Below, piece by piece: positions 1 through 12,300 of a DNA stretch of 64,000 nucleotides. The stretch is from contig CM019238.1 of the NCBI GenBank assembly GCA_009741485.1, positions 10,866,701 to 10,930,700 on the forward strand. Direction: 5' to 3'. The stretch is from Malurus cyaneus samueli. Lineage: Eukaryota > Chordata > Aves > Passeriformes > Maluridae. How positions within the stretch are numbered: position 1 is the stretch's first letter; each line of letters begins with the position of its first letter. The notes beneath the pieces are model-generated. The model searched no databases and was not told the origin of the DNA. It saw only the letters and a program-made list of their open reading frames with translations. The translations under genes were made by a program, and so were the position numbers.

Positions 1-187
1 CAGTCACCCACAGGAGCTCCCAGCTCATCATTCTTGATCAGAGCCTTTTGCTATCTTTGTATTCCAAGCCAAGTGACGTTTCAGAGGCTCAGTTTCATAC
101 TAACATAGATTATTTAACAAAACCATTTGTACTTCAGCCACAGCATTTCCCAAATCCAACAGCTCTTTTGTTATAATACTGTCTTAC
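1..187 (-). other. WDR44 intron 17 (partial)
   Basis: Sequence after the exon-17 donor. No open stretch resembles the next WDR44 exon, so the gene continues off the left edge. Confidence 0.85.
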
Positions 188-303
188 CTAAAGCTGGCTT
201 TGATTTGGCTGCTGCTGTTGACATAACCTTTGTACTTCATAGATAGAGACAGATCTCTTAGGTCATATAATCTGATTCTGGAATCATTTGATGTCACTAG
301 TAT
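188..303 (-). CDS. WDR44: WDR44 coding exon 17 (last exon inside window)
   Basis: A 116-base exon, phase 0 in and 2 out, residues 752-789 plus two bases of 790. It encodes ILVTSNDSRIRLYDLRDLSL then SMKYKGYVNSSSQIKASF, WD repeat 5. The acceptor is TTTTCTAG and the donor GTAAGAC. The following exon is not in bases 1-187, so the remaining WD repeats and stop lie outside the window. Confidence 0.95.
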
Positions 304-3300
304 CTAGAAAAGAAATAAATACATTTAGGAGTGGAAACAATTAGCCATCTGTAACCAATTTTTCACCTGCACATTAATCAGAGCATAATGTCATTAAAAG
401 AATATATATTCTTTTTTTACCACTATTTAGCATTGTATTAGCCTAAACCAAGAGTAGTTTAGTAGTAGTTTAAAGGATCTGGTATAAACTTACTAAGCAT
501 TTGACATAAATATCAGAATTCAGTACTGGCCAAAGCTGCACTGAAAGACAGTACCTTATTTTCTCCTGGTAAGGGTTCAATGCCAGTAATTTTTCTTCCA
601 ACTCTATTTCGACCTCTGGTAGAACGCACGTGTATTTGTGTGTGGTACTTCAAGTGCTGAAAAAATATTAAAACATATTGATTAGAAACAATTTTGTAAA
701 AATGTTAGTTTGCTTCAAGCTCTAACAGATTTGATTCTTGATATTTAAATAACCATGACCTTTAAATCTGTTTGTTATTTAACATAAAGAAATCCAGAGT
801 CTCAGAGTTTTTACCTCTGTGTCATAAAAGATGCATCTCCCATCGTAGGTGCCTATGACTGCATATTTGCCGTTCTGACAGAAGTTGGCAGCTGTGATCA
901 ATTTTGTCTGCCCATCTACCTCATTCCATAACGCCACTTTTTTGTCAGGAATGTTCCAGAGTCGGAGTTTTCCATCCAGTGAACCACTTAAGAAGTACCT
1001 GTCATCCTGAGAACACACAAAAGCTTTAATTTCCCCTTGTGCTATGAGTATGTCCATACCTTCCTTAAAACCATCCCACCCATTTCCAAACAGCTCCTCT
1101 CCAGAATTTCCCAAGTAAGAGCCCTCAGATGAGCTGACTGTAATTTTTAAGAAATTTGTGTACCCTCTCAATACTCATCTTGGCAGGAGCCAAAAGTTCC
1201 TTTCAGAGTTTCCCATACCTCTATACCTCTTTAGAAGTACGAGGGCAGTTACACTTACCCTTGGATGGAAAGCTATAGCAGTGACAAAGTCTATATGCTG
1301 GAAACAGCAAAGACACTCTCTTCTTGATATGTGCCATAATCTGACAGTTTTATCCATAGAAGAAGAAAGCAAGAAGTAATTCTGTGAAACGAGAATTCCA
1401 CAATTATTAACAGACATAAGTAACTAGAAATACAGAAGCAATTTGATTGGTAGAGCCCTACCAACTTCTACGCTACCATGAATTCAACATTTTATCTTTT
1501 CAGATAAAAAGGTTTATTCAAATTACCATTACTGATTGGTGCTTTCCTTGAGAGCTGCACATTGACCCTCGGTCACAGAAAATTTTCTGGAAGAATCTCA
1601 GTGAAAACGAATACTTGGAATGTAGTTAAAGTATTCAGAGAAGAAATGGCATGACACACTTAGAGATGCCTGACATGCTTCAACCAGATTGTGTTCCTAA
1701 AAGTATAACTGCACTCCCATGTGGAGAATTATCTGAGTAAGTTTGATGTGAAACAAGGAAATTCTCTAATTTTAAAATAGTTGGATATATTCAGCACCTT
1801 TAGAACATGTACACTTTGCACAAAAAGTGAAGCATACTGAAGATAAGAAAAGCAGTAACACCACAAAACAGAAACCACACAGCTCAATGGAAAATCCTCC
1901 CACTCTAAACAACTTACTTTCATTATTGAATACACAACTGTAATTGTTACTGGCTTGATTTTTTAAAGACAACTTTTAATTACACAAGCCCAAGAAAGTT
2001 GCCCATTTTATTTCAACTATTTCAGCTGCAATAAGCTTTGCATTTACAATATTTCTCTTAACTTCAAAGATCATTTCATATTGTTTACATGTATGATTCC
2101 AGGGGCAACTGACAACAGAAAACAAGGAGAATGTAGAAGAACTGTGTAACTTGTATGAAGGCACCTTACTTTAGACCAGGAAAGATCAAGAAGATCTGCT
2201 GTATGGCCTTTGTATTTGCAAAATGGCCGTTGACGAAACGGGGCATTTTTATCATCTGGGTCTTCATCAACTCCACTGCAAATCTGTCAGAGAAACACAT
2301 ACAAATATTAGCTGGAAAAATTAACAACGAGGCAATTACTGCTTAAAAAAAGTACAAGGACAATAACAATTGTTATTTGTTAATTGTTAGCAACTCTTAC
2401 TAATTTAAAAGAAACAATATGGCACTAACAAACAACCAAAGTAAATGTAAAGTACCAGGGGCTGTGAAACACCACCCTGAAACTGCAAAATTAAGAAGCT
2501 GTAAATTTTCCATTCTTTCAGCTCTTATTCAATGGGATCAGTTTGACAGAAATTTAAACAAACACCTGAAGATAAGCTTTTGGAACAGAATATATCCATC
2601 TTGAGAAGTGCACTCCACTTCTGAATATAAACTGTGAGTTCAGGTTTCCAAGTTTCTAGTTCATATCGTGAATGACAATTTCCTAGTAAGAGGTTATTTC
2701 AGAATAAACAGGTGTAAACCGATAAATTTTAAAAACCCCGTAGAAGTCCTATACAAAACCTCTACAGAAAAAACAAAACAAACCCCAGCCACTCAAAACA
2801 ACACTTCTGGTGTGTTGGCTTAGCAAGCCCACGTGAGTTAAAGGAAGATTGCTGGCCTCCCTGCTTTCCTCACTGCCAAAACAATGCACACTAAATAACA
2901 CTACCACCAAGATCATCACTTAAACCCTGATTTTGTCACCCGTTTCTTATAGTACTGGAAGCCAAAAATAGAAAAAAAAAAACACCTTAAATACATTAAT
3001 TTTAATGGCAAGGTTTACTACAAGGTCTGGAAACTACAAGTAAGAGAGTCTGAATACTTTTTGTCAGTCATGTTCCATTATTTTCTACATGGATGTGAAA
3101 AATTTAAATATGTCAGGTATCATTATGCTTCTGCTCAATTAGGCCTTCCTCGGAAACAACATAATGAAAACAGACCTTAACCACAAGTAATGGTCAAAGA
3201 TAAAACACTAAGACAGGAAATTCAATGATGTAGGTTTTTTCCCCTTAGCAATTCACTCAGCAATTTCCTCTGGTGGGAGGCCACAGCACAGCTATGCAGA

Positions 3301-6300
3301 TTTTTTAATGCTTTAAGTTCAGTGATGGATTTCCCTGCTTGCATCCCCTACACATGGGATTAACATATTCAGATGAAGACAGGTATTGATATGACAGTTT
3401 GTGTCTCAAAGACACAAGCCAAGAACTCCTTAATGAGTGTTTGGACAAAAACAATGAAGGTCTGGCATTACAGACCAGTGCAGCTCTGCCAGCTCCTCCC
3501 CTCCCAATACTTTGTGTACCTACCCCTGTATCAGTATCAGACTTGGATGAATTCAAGCTCTCTTGAGAAGGGGAAGGGGAGACACGGCCTGGAACACAGA
3601 CAGAAACACCATGGTCAGCATCAAGTTCCTAAATACCCAGAATTTCTACTGTTTCAGAGCTCTAGCTGTGCTTAGAGATACCTTCTGTGTTGTACTTCAT
3701 ACGCATGTTATTGAAATAGTCAAAGGCATTCTTCAAAACCCATATTCTTACTACGTTGTCCTGCCCTGCAGATGCCAGTAATCGACCACAATGAGAAAAT
3801 TTCATTGTCCAAACAGCACCCTGTCAAAATAAAGAGATGATTGTTTAAGTCACAAAAAGTGCTTTTCTGCATACCAAAAAGCCTTTCTACAGTGTCAACT
3901 GACAAGATTTTAGACATACACAGGATACCACAAGTAAAATAAACTGTAGATCAAAGCACTGATAAGTAATTACTAAGACTGGTGGCCTGTGCAACACATG
4001 TGCAAAAAAAGTTTGAAAGAAAAAGCCCTTAGGGCAGATGACTGCAGGAGAGGAGTTAATAGGAGGTCAGCATTGAGAAAGAATTCCATGTAAGACTGGC
4101 ACAGTTGTTTCAAGCACTCAGAATCTCCTGTTTTTTGCAGAACCAACAAGTACTTGTAGCTGCACTTGAGGTTTGCATGCTTTTTCTTGAAGTAGAAATT
4201 GTCCTTGGTTACATTAATTCTGGCAACCAAAATGAGTACTACATAGATTTGTTATATTCGTAATTGGCATGAGGGTTTTGCAAAGCCTCTGAAGACAACA
4301 AAATTCTTTCTCCACTGAAAAGTCCAAAGAGTTACTAGACAATAAAACAACCACACAGGCAGTATCCCATTCCTCCTGCTATTGAATAAACAGCTGCTAG
4401 GCATTTGACTCCACCAAGCTCCACCAATTTTGGGGAATTTCCTAGGTTTAACAAGTCAAATATGGGCATGGTGGAAGCTAACATAGATTACCAGCAGGAC
4501 TGGAAAGTTCAGTTGTGGATGACAGGCTTGAAATCCCCGGTCACTGACTGCCGTGGGTCATTACCCTCAACCCAGCACTTAGAGATGGGGGGTTGCTTCA
4601 ATTGTCAGACAGCTGCTGTCAGCAGAAGTTTGGGAAATCAGGAATACTAGAATGTATTCCAGACCCTGTAGGGAAGCATCAACTCTTCCAACAGTGATGA
4701 ACAGCCATAGCTTTTCTGCCTCATTCTCCACAGGCACCTCTGCATATGTCCTGTCCCGGTTTCTCCCCTTCTTATCATTCTGATCCACATAGTCCATTAA
4801 CCTCTCTCTACTTTTGCCTCCAGAACCTATCAAGCATTTCTGTTCGATATTTGTGTTCCTCTCTCTAATAGACTAATTTATTTACTGCTGAGAAAGTCAA
4901 GCTTGCTGTTGTGCTGACTTCTGGTAGTGGAAAATGGCCTATTTTAGTCTAAATTTGTAACTGCAGGAATAAAAAAACCCAAATTCCACTTGATGCCATA
5001 ACTATTTAAGGGAAAGCTCTGGAGAATCCCTGATGCCAGGGAACCTACATGCTTTTTACCCCCTGAAGATCTGGTCTAACCAGGAAAATACTCATTTTTT
5101 GCCAGACTATTATTCTCCAGAATGAAGTTGTTTTTCAAGGAGAATAAATTTGATAGTCATTTCTGGAGGTCACCAAGTAGATGAAAATGAAAAGTTGAAT
5201 CTCAGGCTGCACAAATTCAGCAGAAACACAGATGGATTTTGAGACCTACCATATGCTCTCCACTGAGATCCTGAACAACTTTAATTTGTTCAAAATCATA
5301 AGGTCCCTTGAAGCCATGAGCTGCTTTGAACTTAACTGGTCTCGTATAGGGCATCCCTTCATCATCACTGGAAGAGGGATCATCTTGATCTGTGTGAAAG
5401 ACTAAGAGGAACACAAATTCAGCAGCACATATTGCAGTTCCCATTTAATCTGTTAGTAAGCTTTTTGATAGCAGATTAGTCCTGAATTAGACAATTTCTA
5501 TAGGCAATCTTAAAGCAAAGTAAGAGCAGTGTTGCATCAAGGTCTGCACTAATGTTAGGCTGCAGTGAATCCAAACACTGAAAGTAATAATTGCTATCAA
5601 TTTTTGTTCTGCCCCTTTCTTGGTACCTGTCCTGCATTCAGCAGATCCTACACTAAGTGATTTCTGTCAATTTACTGTGCACTGAAAATGAGTCTATTGG
5701 TTTCTTCTCTCTGAGTACATTGCAATGGCCTGCTGATTTGCCCACAAAGCATAAGAAAGTGCTAAAGAGCTGGGGCCAACAGCCAGTGGCAACACAAGAT
5801 GCTAAAGTGCAGCAGTTCCATGGCACTTATCTAAGGCTGTGGTTACACCAGCTTGCTGCAGCACTAGAAGTCTGTCTGAAAGGTACACTGATGAAACAAG
5901 AAGGGGATAATTCAGTGGCAGTTGGGAAATCTAACAGGAGCTCAAGCTATATGAGGATTCGAATTGTGGCACTGGTTGTCACAAAACAGATTTATTAAAG
6001 TAATGAAGATAACCCCCACTTCTCCCTTTGCTGAAATAACTTTCCAAAAATGTTTTATATTTGATATCCAGACCTCTTTCTAACAGTGCAACAAAAACTC
6101 AGAGTATTCAACTGGTTTAGTTGAAAAGGTCTCTCAACTATTACTTTACAAGAATTTATCCTTGTAACCCTGTCATCTCAAAATGCTTACTAAGCTACAA
6201 GGTTCAACTCTAAAAAAATCATATCATCAGCTGCAGAATAGTGATAGAATGCAGCAATGTATGTTTCTCTGCCAGCTTTGATACCTAAAAGCACAATGAT

Positions 6301-9300
6301 AAGCAGATTATCCTATATAAAAAAAAAAAAACAAAAACGAATGAGTGTCACTTACCTTCATCTCGGACACTCTTAACCTTATTTACAGCACGTTCACCAT
6401 ATTCTTCAGCAAGGTGCTTTGCTTTCTTTACAGATTTGCCAAGGAACTTCTTCAGTTGAGTCCTTAAAAACAAGGATACTTTTTCAACTCATAATAATGG
6501 CAAATTCTCATTTTTTGCTATTATGAATCAATAATTTTGATCTGAAATGCAATCTCATTTTTTTCATTACTGCTTCTTAAAAAAGCAATAAATTTGACAG
6601 CAGTCATGCTATCTTCAGTTCAACCACAGAACTACAGGCTTATGTAAAATCAGGTATCACTTGTAAAGTGATTACTTAAAAGGTAACTTATTCAGCAGTC
6701 AGAATGAAAGCTTCAGCTTAGAAAAACAAAAACTGCTTTTTCTTTCTAGGGAAAGAAAAAAAAAAAGTATCTTACGTTTTCTGTTTTAACCTCCCTCCAT
6801 CAGTGTCAGTTTGCTGTGCCTGCATTTTGTCTTCATCATCAGATTGAGCAGCATCATTGCTAGGAACATACAGAAAAGACTGTTTATCAGTAAATCATAA
6901 TGAATCAAAATTGAACAAAACACTAGTAAAGTAGGCTCTGCATTTTAGGATTCATCTTTATTCCTCTATGTAACACACAGGAGAAACATGGACATTATAT
7001 TATTCACATAACAGACAAGTATTTCAATTCTTAGGCATCTTGATAATAAAGCTGAGTACACTTTGCAGGAGCCAAAGAATATCATTCCCTTTCATGAATT
7101 TCAAACTTCAAGGTAAAGGTAAGAGCAGACAAAATCCATTAAATTACTAGGAACTGGTAACATGCCACCTTGTTCTCCTATCTTGCTTTCCACAGGTCAA
7201 GTAAATTAACAGTGGTTAATTCTGAAACACAAGTTTGTTTAGAGAAGAGTTCTAGAGAAGTGAGCTTTTCAGTAATACACCAATGCAAAAAACTTAAAAT
7301 TGTATGATGCATAAATTCATATATGCCTTTGAAAAAAAACATCTAGACTGACGTGATTTTCTCATCATTAAGAACCTGTGTTTTTCTATCAAAGACTACA
7401 AATAGACTCAGTTTTACACATTAGAAGGGTCTAAAGCTCTATTAAGAACAGGTAAAGCTCAAAGTAGTCAGCTGTACTAAAGGCAACAGATCTTCAGAAG
7501 AACAAAGTCTCCTGTGAAACACTGAAAAAGCTACAGGAGGCGGTGGCATGAACATCCAGTACTTGAACATAAATTGCTTAATCCAGTGTAGAGATGACAA
7601 CATTTAGTACATCAAAGACTAACTGCAGATCAGTGGATTTTCAGATGTACTTGCTTGTCAAGTTCCAACAATATCAGCAACTTTTAGTTAACTTAAGAAA
7701 AATCAATAAGGAGCCTGCTTCATTGAGAACTGGGAATTAAGTCAGATTAGTCAGACAGATGGATTGGGACTCTTTACTTGCATAAGAGAAGCCTCTGTAT
7801 ATGCAAAAACTATGAGAGCAACACAATCTTATGAGCTGAAATGACTCATACCTGACGTATTCCTTAGTTCTCCTCATGATATGCAGAGTCAAGGGATTAA
7901 TGCCTGTAGGCAACTTTTCTTCTGCCAAACTCAGAGGTATTTCTTCACCTGTATCAAGGTTTTTTATCATTACACTTGCTAGAATTTCCTATGGAAAAAA
8001 AAGATGTGCAGTGAAGAGAACTTGATTAGACTTCAAAACCTAGAGCAAAAAAATATCTGAATTTACAGATTATTTAATGGGAAATTCTGTAGCTCACTAT
8101 ATATTTATTTTACAAAGTTTAAATTAGCACATCAGTGCAAACATTATCAACCACTATACATAGATGAGCAATTATATATCACAAGCTTCAACTTCATAAA
8201 TCAAAAATGCAGCTATAGAGACATCAACCACTGCCTAACACCTTTCATGCTAATATCAAGCATATTATGTAATTAAAAGACATTGCAGTCTTCCCGTTTC
8301 AGATACTCCAACTGCTGTTATCTTAAAAAGCAGAGAGAAAAGGAATTTAGAGCTAACTAGCACCACACAAAGAAAAAGGTTTATTTGGAGCATCTCAGGA
8401 ACATTTACAGCCACAGTTAAAAAAAGCTATATACTGACAGACACAAATAAAAACTTACAAAAGCCAAGTATCAACAGGATTAGCAGAATTATTAAGTGAA
8501 TAAACTATTCTTTCAGTACTAGCAAGATAATTTTCCTGTTGCTGACTCCTTCCCCTTTCAGACACATGACAAACTGTCAGGTTTGCTGGTGTTCCCTCCC
8601 ATGCAAATCCTTTGAGGTGTTTGCATAGCTACCAACACAAACTTGATGGCATTTCAGGTCTATTACAGCTCACACCCCGAAAGGCTAATGCCACACATGA
8701 CTCAGGGGCCACCAAGTGCTTAGGCAGATAAAGCCAGCTGTGCCATCACTCCTATTTGCATTCCTGGTCACAGCATGCAGTGCTTCAGAGAACAAGGAGT
8801 GACCTGTGACTACACCAAATCATTCAACAGACAGGCAAAACAAGCACCAGAGTGCACCATGTACAGATCACAGCCACTGATTGATACCTCATCTGTGAGC
8901 TCTCTCCCAGAATTAGACCTGGGTCTTTGTGGTCCAAGTACTTCATTTGTTGTTTGGCCATCAGCTGCTTTCCCATTTTCCTGAAATTTTGCAGACATAG
9001 AATACATTATCTTGACTGCACTAAAATAATTGAAAATGTACAGTTATCAAAATTATAACCATTTCCCAATACCTGTGCAGTGACGATTTTATCTCCACTA
9101 GTTGCACTGGCTAAATCCAAAGAAGGCTGAGAATCTTTGGGCACACCCTCTGTCACTGAACTTGAAGTTAAAAGACCAGCAGCTGCGAAGCTGTCACGAG
9201 AAACTTGAAAGAAATTTATTAGAAAGAAAAACATAACACTTGCCATAGACAGGAACCAAAGCCTAACATCAGTTACAGTCTTGAACAGCCTTCTGACCAG

Positions 9301-12300
9301 TTTGGTATTTTTTAAAGATCAACTGCCACCAAATCTAACTTACAATTAGGTATTTCATATAAAGCTGGAGGTTCAGGCATGATTTCACACCTAGGCCTCT
9401 TATGCTTTATTGACTGTTTTTAATGGTAATGTCCCCAGTAACCTAGGACTACTCATTTACATGAGACCTCAGTCCACACCTTGATTTGAATTTCTATATT
9501 CAAATACCACACACATCTTATCCGAAGTAACTGTTTTTTAGTTTATGTATTGATGAGTCACTTTCTCCTTGCTACAGTAGCAGCTATTTTAATAGGAAGT
9601 GTTAGTTTACAAGAAAGTCTACAAATTAGGAACACTTCTAAAGCAGAATGGTATTAACTTCATTGTAAGAAGCTAAGATTGTTGAAGGATTTTTTACCCA
9701 TCAACTAAACTAAAATCACAAGACTGAATGATCCTTCACTCAAAACACAAAAATAGTAACCGTGTAGATAACTAAGCCCATCTAAAATAGAATACTTGCC
9801 TTCTAAAACAGGTTTTTGCACTTCAAAATCCAGTTCACTCTTCTTCTTCCGGGGAGGTGGAGCTGGCCGTGCAGGGGGGGGTGGTCTCGGGGGAGGAACA
9901 TTTGTGGGAGGTGGGGGACGAGCAGGGACAGGCTTCTTTGTGCTCGCAACTATGTCAGGCTCTACAGTCAGCTGCCTTGGTGGCTTCGCTGGGGGCATTT
10001 CTTCTGTTGTACAAAGCTCTTTGGTAGATAAATCTGAAGCCACTTTTTCTAAACTATTTGCTTCTTTCTTGTCTGTTATGTCCTCATTTTTTGATGTTTC
10101 TCCTTGTGCTTCAGTTTCATCCATTTTATGGTCAGTTGTACTTGATACTTTTGTTAGTTTATGAGATTCCTGTTGCTCAGAACTAAACAAAAGCTTCCCA
10201 GACTCCAATTCAGTGTCCTTACACACTCTCTGATCCTCTGGTTCTCTTGTGTCTTCTGGTAATGGTATTTTAGCAGCTAATACCTCTGGGATATCACTAA
10301 TGATACTGGCTCCAGAAATCCAAGCATTTGCATCTGAAGTTAGAACAGTCAATTCATTTTCTCTAGAAGCTAAAGAATCATCCTCTAGCTGTTGTGCCTT
10401 CTGGCTTTCTTCTATAATACTGTCAATAATCTAGAGAAACAAAACAAAACCATTCTACCAGTTACCAGCAGCCACTTCCGGGATAGACAAACCAGTCAAT
10501 CTGCACAACAGCCACAAGAACTCTTCCACTGAAGAGTTGTTTTATATACAAACTTCATTTTGTTTAAAAAAAGAGTTCAGAACCTTGATGCAGAAATAGC
10601 CAAAAGATAAAGTGACTAATTTCCAGGCTTCTTTAATATACTTGGAGAGAAAGTTAGGAAACAAAAGCTATTCACTCAGAAAAGTTCTCCTGCACTGCTA
10701 AATATGATCCTGTAAATTACACAAACAATTCAACACTGGTGAATCCCAAATATGTTATTACCCTTCAGATTAGTTTGATTTTTACCCTTCAGATTAACAT
10801 TCTCACCTTAATGAAATTATAACCTATGGTAGTTTCAGGATGAATACTGATCATTAAATTATTTAATATTTTTAATGTGATGGTGGAAGCTCAAAGCAAT
10901 ATTTAACCAACCTCTTTTGAATCATCTTGCTTCATTTCTTGTACGAATGTTTCATTTCCAGCTTTGTGTAGTTTATTGTCCACATCCTACAGAAAAAAAA
11001 GTCATAAAATGATGGTAGTAACTTCTTCAGCAAGATGTTCAAACAAAAAATATAGCTCCAACAAATTAAATAGCATAAAGGACATGAAATCTGCCACATT
11101 TTCACACATTACCACTGTCAGATGTTTAAACAGTAATGTGCAGTCCACATGAGGAATACTTCACACTGTCATGCACAGAAAGGCTGCACACTATGCAACA
11201 AAACCGGCAACTACATTTAAGAGCTGCAACCTCAACCAAAATCAAACTGAAGGCAGCATGAAGTCTAGCGATACAAACACATGTAATAATCTGCAGCAAA
11301 GAAATTCCATATTAGACAATTTTCTTTTTTCTTTATCAGCTTTTGGGAAAGAATGCAAGGACTGTATATTAGCCACATGTAGTAGAAACAATTCAGAAAT
11401 TTCCAAATTAAGGCAGGCAGCTCTATCAAGTGGTCACAAATACTCTTCTGAGGTTCTAACATGGAATCTTACATTCTGTAATTATTCCAGTGCACATTGT
11501 CTATTTTAGCCATCAGCCATCTTCATGCAGATCCTACTGAAATCCAAATAAACTGAACTGAAAATACTGTATTTGTGAGCAAACATTTTAATAAATTCCT
11601 GAAAAATCTCAGGTTCAGAACCACGAGTTGTTTATGCCACAGGATATAGTACAGGCTAGTAAGAACTTGAACATATGTCTTCTTCTTCTTCTACATGAAT
11701 TATCAGAATCCCTAAACAGTTTGGGTTAGGGGAAAAAAAAAAACATTAAAGACCATCTAGTCCCATGAAAGGCCACAACATCACACTGTCTATAAGCATA
11801 CATATCAGCAGCATCTAAAGTGGAATCTGATGGAATCCCTGATGCTGGAAGGGATCTGCAGAGATCCAGTAGGTCTCAAAGCAGGGCCAACTAGAATAGG
11901 CTATTTTCAACCATTTGCCCCTGTTTTCTTATTTGAAGTGACTGTCTAGTACAGATAGCTAAGAAATTTCTCCTTACACTTTTTCTAGACTCTCAGACAA
12001 TCAAACAGAATCTCTAGAGCATCCTAACATATTATGTTTGAAACGCCCCCTGCCCCAAACTCTTGCTGACATCCATCTTGGAGAGTTCTGACCTAATGCA
12101 ATGGCATACTGTGCAGAGATAACTGCAATTATAGAAAAATTCTTCCTCCCTCTCCACTCCCTCCCCCTCCCGCCATAACGTGTTTCTAATCTAAATGCAA
12201 GCTCTACTTTACTTTATCATTAAAATCTATCTTCAAACATATGATGACTTAAATACTTAAGTGTAATCAGTGCTTACAGAAGCCCATTATATTAATTTCT

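Noticed and set aside
3516..3526. Alternative donor GTAG|GTACAC for WDR44 exon 12
   Set aside because: It gives a phase incompatible with exon 13, whereas GGG|GTAGGT joins in phase 0.
9790..9800. GT donor (GGCAA|GTATTC) for WDR44 exon 4
   Set aside because: It would shift exon 5 into a frame that meets a stop within its first codons; the GC donor keeps the conserved frame.
9796..10164. 122-codon plus-strand frame, glycine-rich
   Set aside because: It is the antisense shadow of the WDR44 proline-rich exon 4.
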